From Strongylocentrotus purpuratus (lineage: Eukaryota; Echinodermata; Echinoidea; Camarodonta; Strongylocentrotidae), in contig NW_022145605.1 in the NCBI RefSeq assembly GCF_000002235.5, forward strand, positions 34,527,159 through 34,591,158: DNA of 64,000 nt, in the 5' to 3' direction. Within the stretch, counting starts at the first letter, position 1. Every line of letters begins with the position of its first letter. Under the pieces are notes generated by a model. The model saw only the letters and a list, made by a program, of their open reading frames with translations, searched no databases and was not told the origin of the DNA. Positions 63,673 through 64,000 of this stretch are shown here, one piece after another. A program made the position numbers and the translations under genes.

Positions 63673-64000
63673 TTGATTTCAAAACACCTGCACTTAATGC
63701 GTGATGGTGTTGCAGCCTCTCTTTCCCCGAAAATTAAAAATTACCAATATGCAATTGTTATATCTTATCTCGTATATTTTGGTGACAATTAACACTTTTC
63801 ACAACATACATAAGCTCAAATTTCCGCTCACTCGCCAAATTATTAAACCAGGAAATAGATATTGGGGCAAGAGGCTTCAGCCCCCACTGATGGAAATGTC
63901 AAAAAAAATTGCGCGCGAGCATAACTTGAAAACGGGGAATGTTGATATCGGACAAGAGATGTGACGTGAGCATGTCCCCTTTCCAAAATAATTGTGCCCG

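Larger units (their letters stand above)
56451..64000. other. Upstream intergenic DNA of POR
   Basis: No coding exon is recognised to the right of the POR anchor exon. Beyond the promoter candidate the region is repeats, homopolymers and tandem arrays. Open frames of up to 152 codons (for example 63224-63682, minus) overlap low-complexity sequence and show no family signal. Confidence 0.6.

Noticed and set aside
63224-63682. 152-codon minus-strand frame
   Set aside because: Runs through a two-copy tandem duplication and a GT/G homopolymer; no protein-family signal.

Overview
The window is animal nuclear DNA. Split genes with long introns, a SETD1-type histone methyltransferase, a cytochrome P450 reductase and dense small inverted-repeat transposons all point to an invertebrate deuterostome. 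A sea urchin or close relative is my best guess, from the look of the repeats and proteins only. I saw no viral copy, no LTR element and no CRISPR array.

Layout. (1) 1-6960, minus strand: the 5' half of a SETD1A/B-type H3K4 methyltransferase gene. Four internal coding exons and part of a fifth give 1022 residues, with the RRM and a disordered Arg/Asp-rich middle; the SET end lies beyond base 1. (2) 6960-8376: divergent promoter region. (3) 8377-23776, plus strand: a 13-exon gene for a 1424-residue protein that I do not recognise. It has a helical front third and a long basic, Ser/Lys-rich tail encoded by one 2.8-kb exon containing three separate repeat arrays. (4) 23777-33611: spacer with many small inverted-repeat elements and a truncated SINE. 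(5) 33612-56450, minus strand: a complete NADPH-cytochrome P450 reductase gene, 14 coding exons whose lengths sum to exactly 685 codons including the stop. Its introns carry LINE ends, two tRNA-type SINEs, many MITEs, a roughly 470-bp GAA-type purine tract close to exon 3, and two decayed partial copies of exon 10. (6) 56451-64000: 5' untranslated region and promoter of the reductase, then gene-free DNA with low-complexity tracts, a large hairpin and a degenerate pyrimidine-rich tandem array.

The genes show no obvious shared pathway. SETD1 and the unknown gene are head to head, so they may share a promoter region; the reductase is convergent with the unknown gene across a repeat-filled spacer of about 10 kb.

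The most notable structure beyond the genes is a set of several unrelated-looking short elements, each flanked by TTAA or a one-base variant and beginning AG / ending CT. This is the pattern expected of TTAA-targeting DNA transposons (piggyBac or Kolobok type). Several are nested in other elements, which gives a relative order of insertion. I found nothing I could defend as a wholly new biological system; the best leads are the unknown nuclear-looking protein, the TTAA element assemblage, and the pseudo-exon and GAA-tract structures in the reductase gene.
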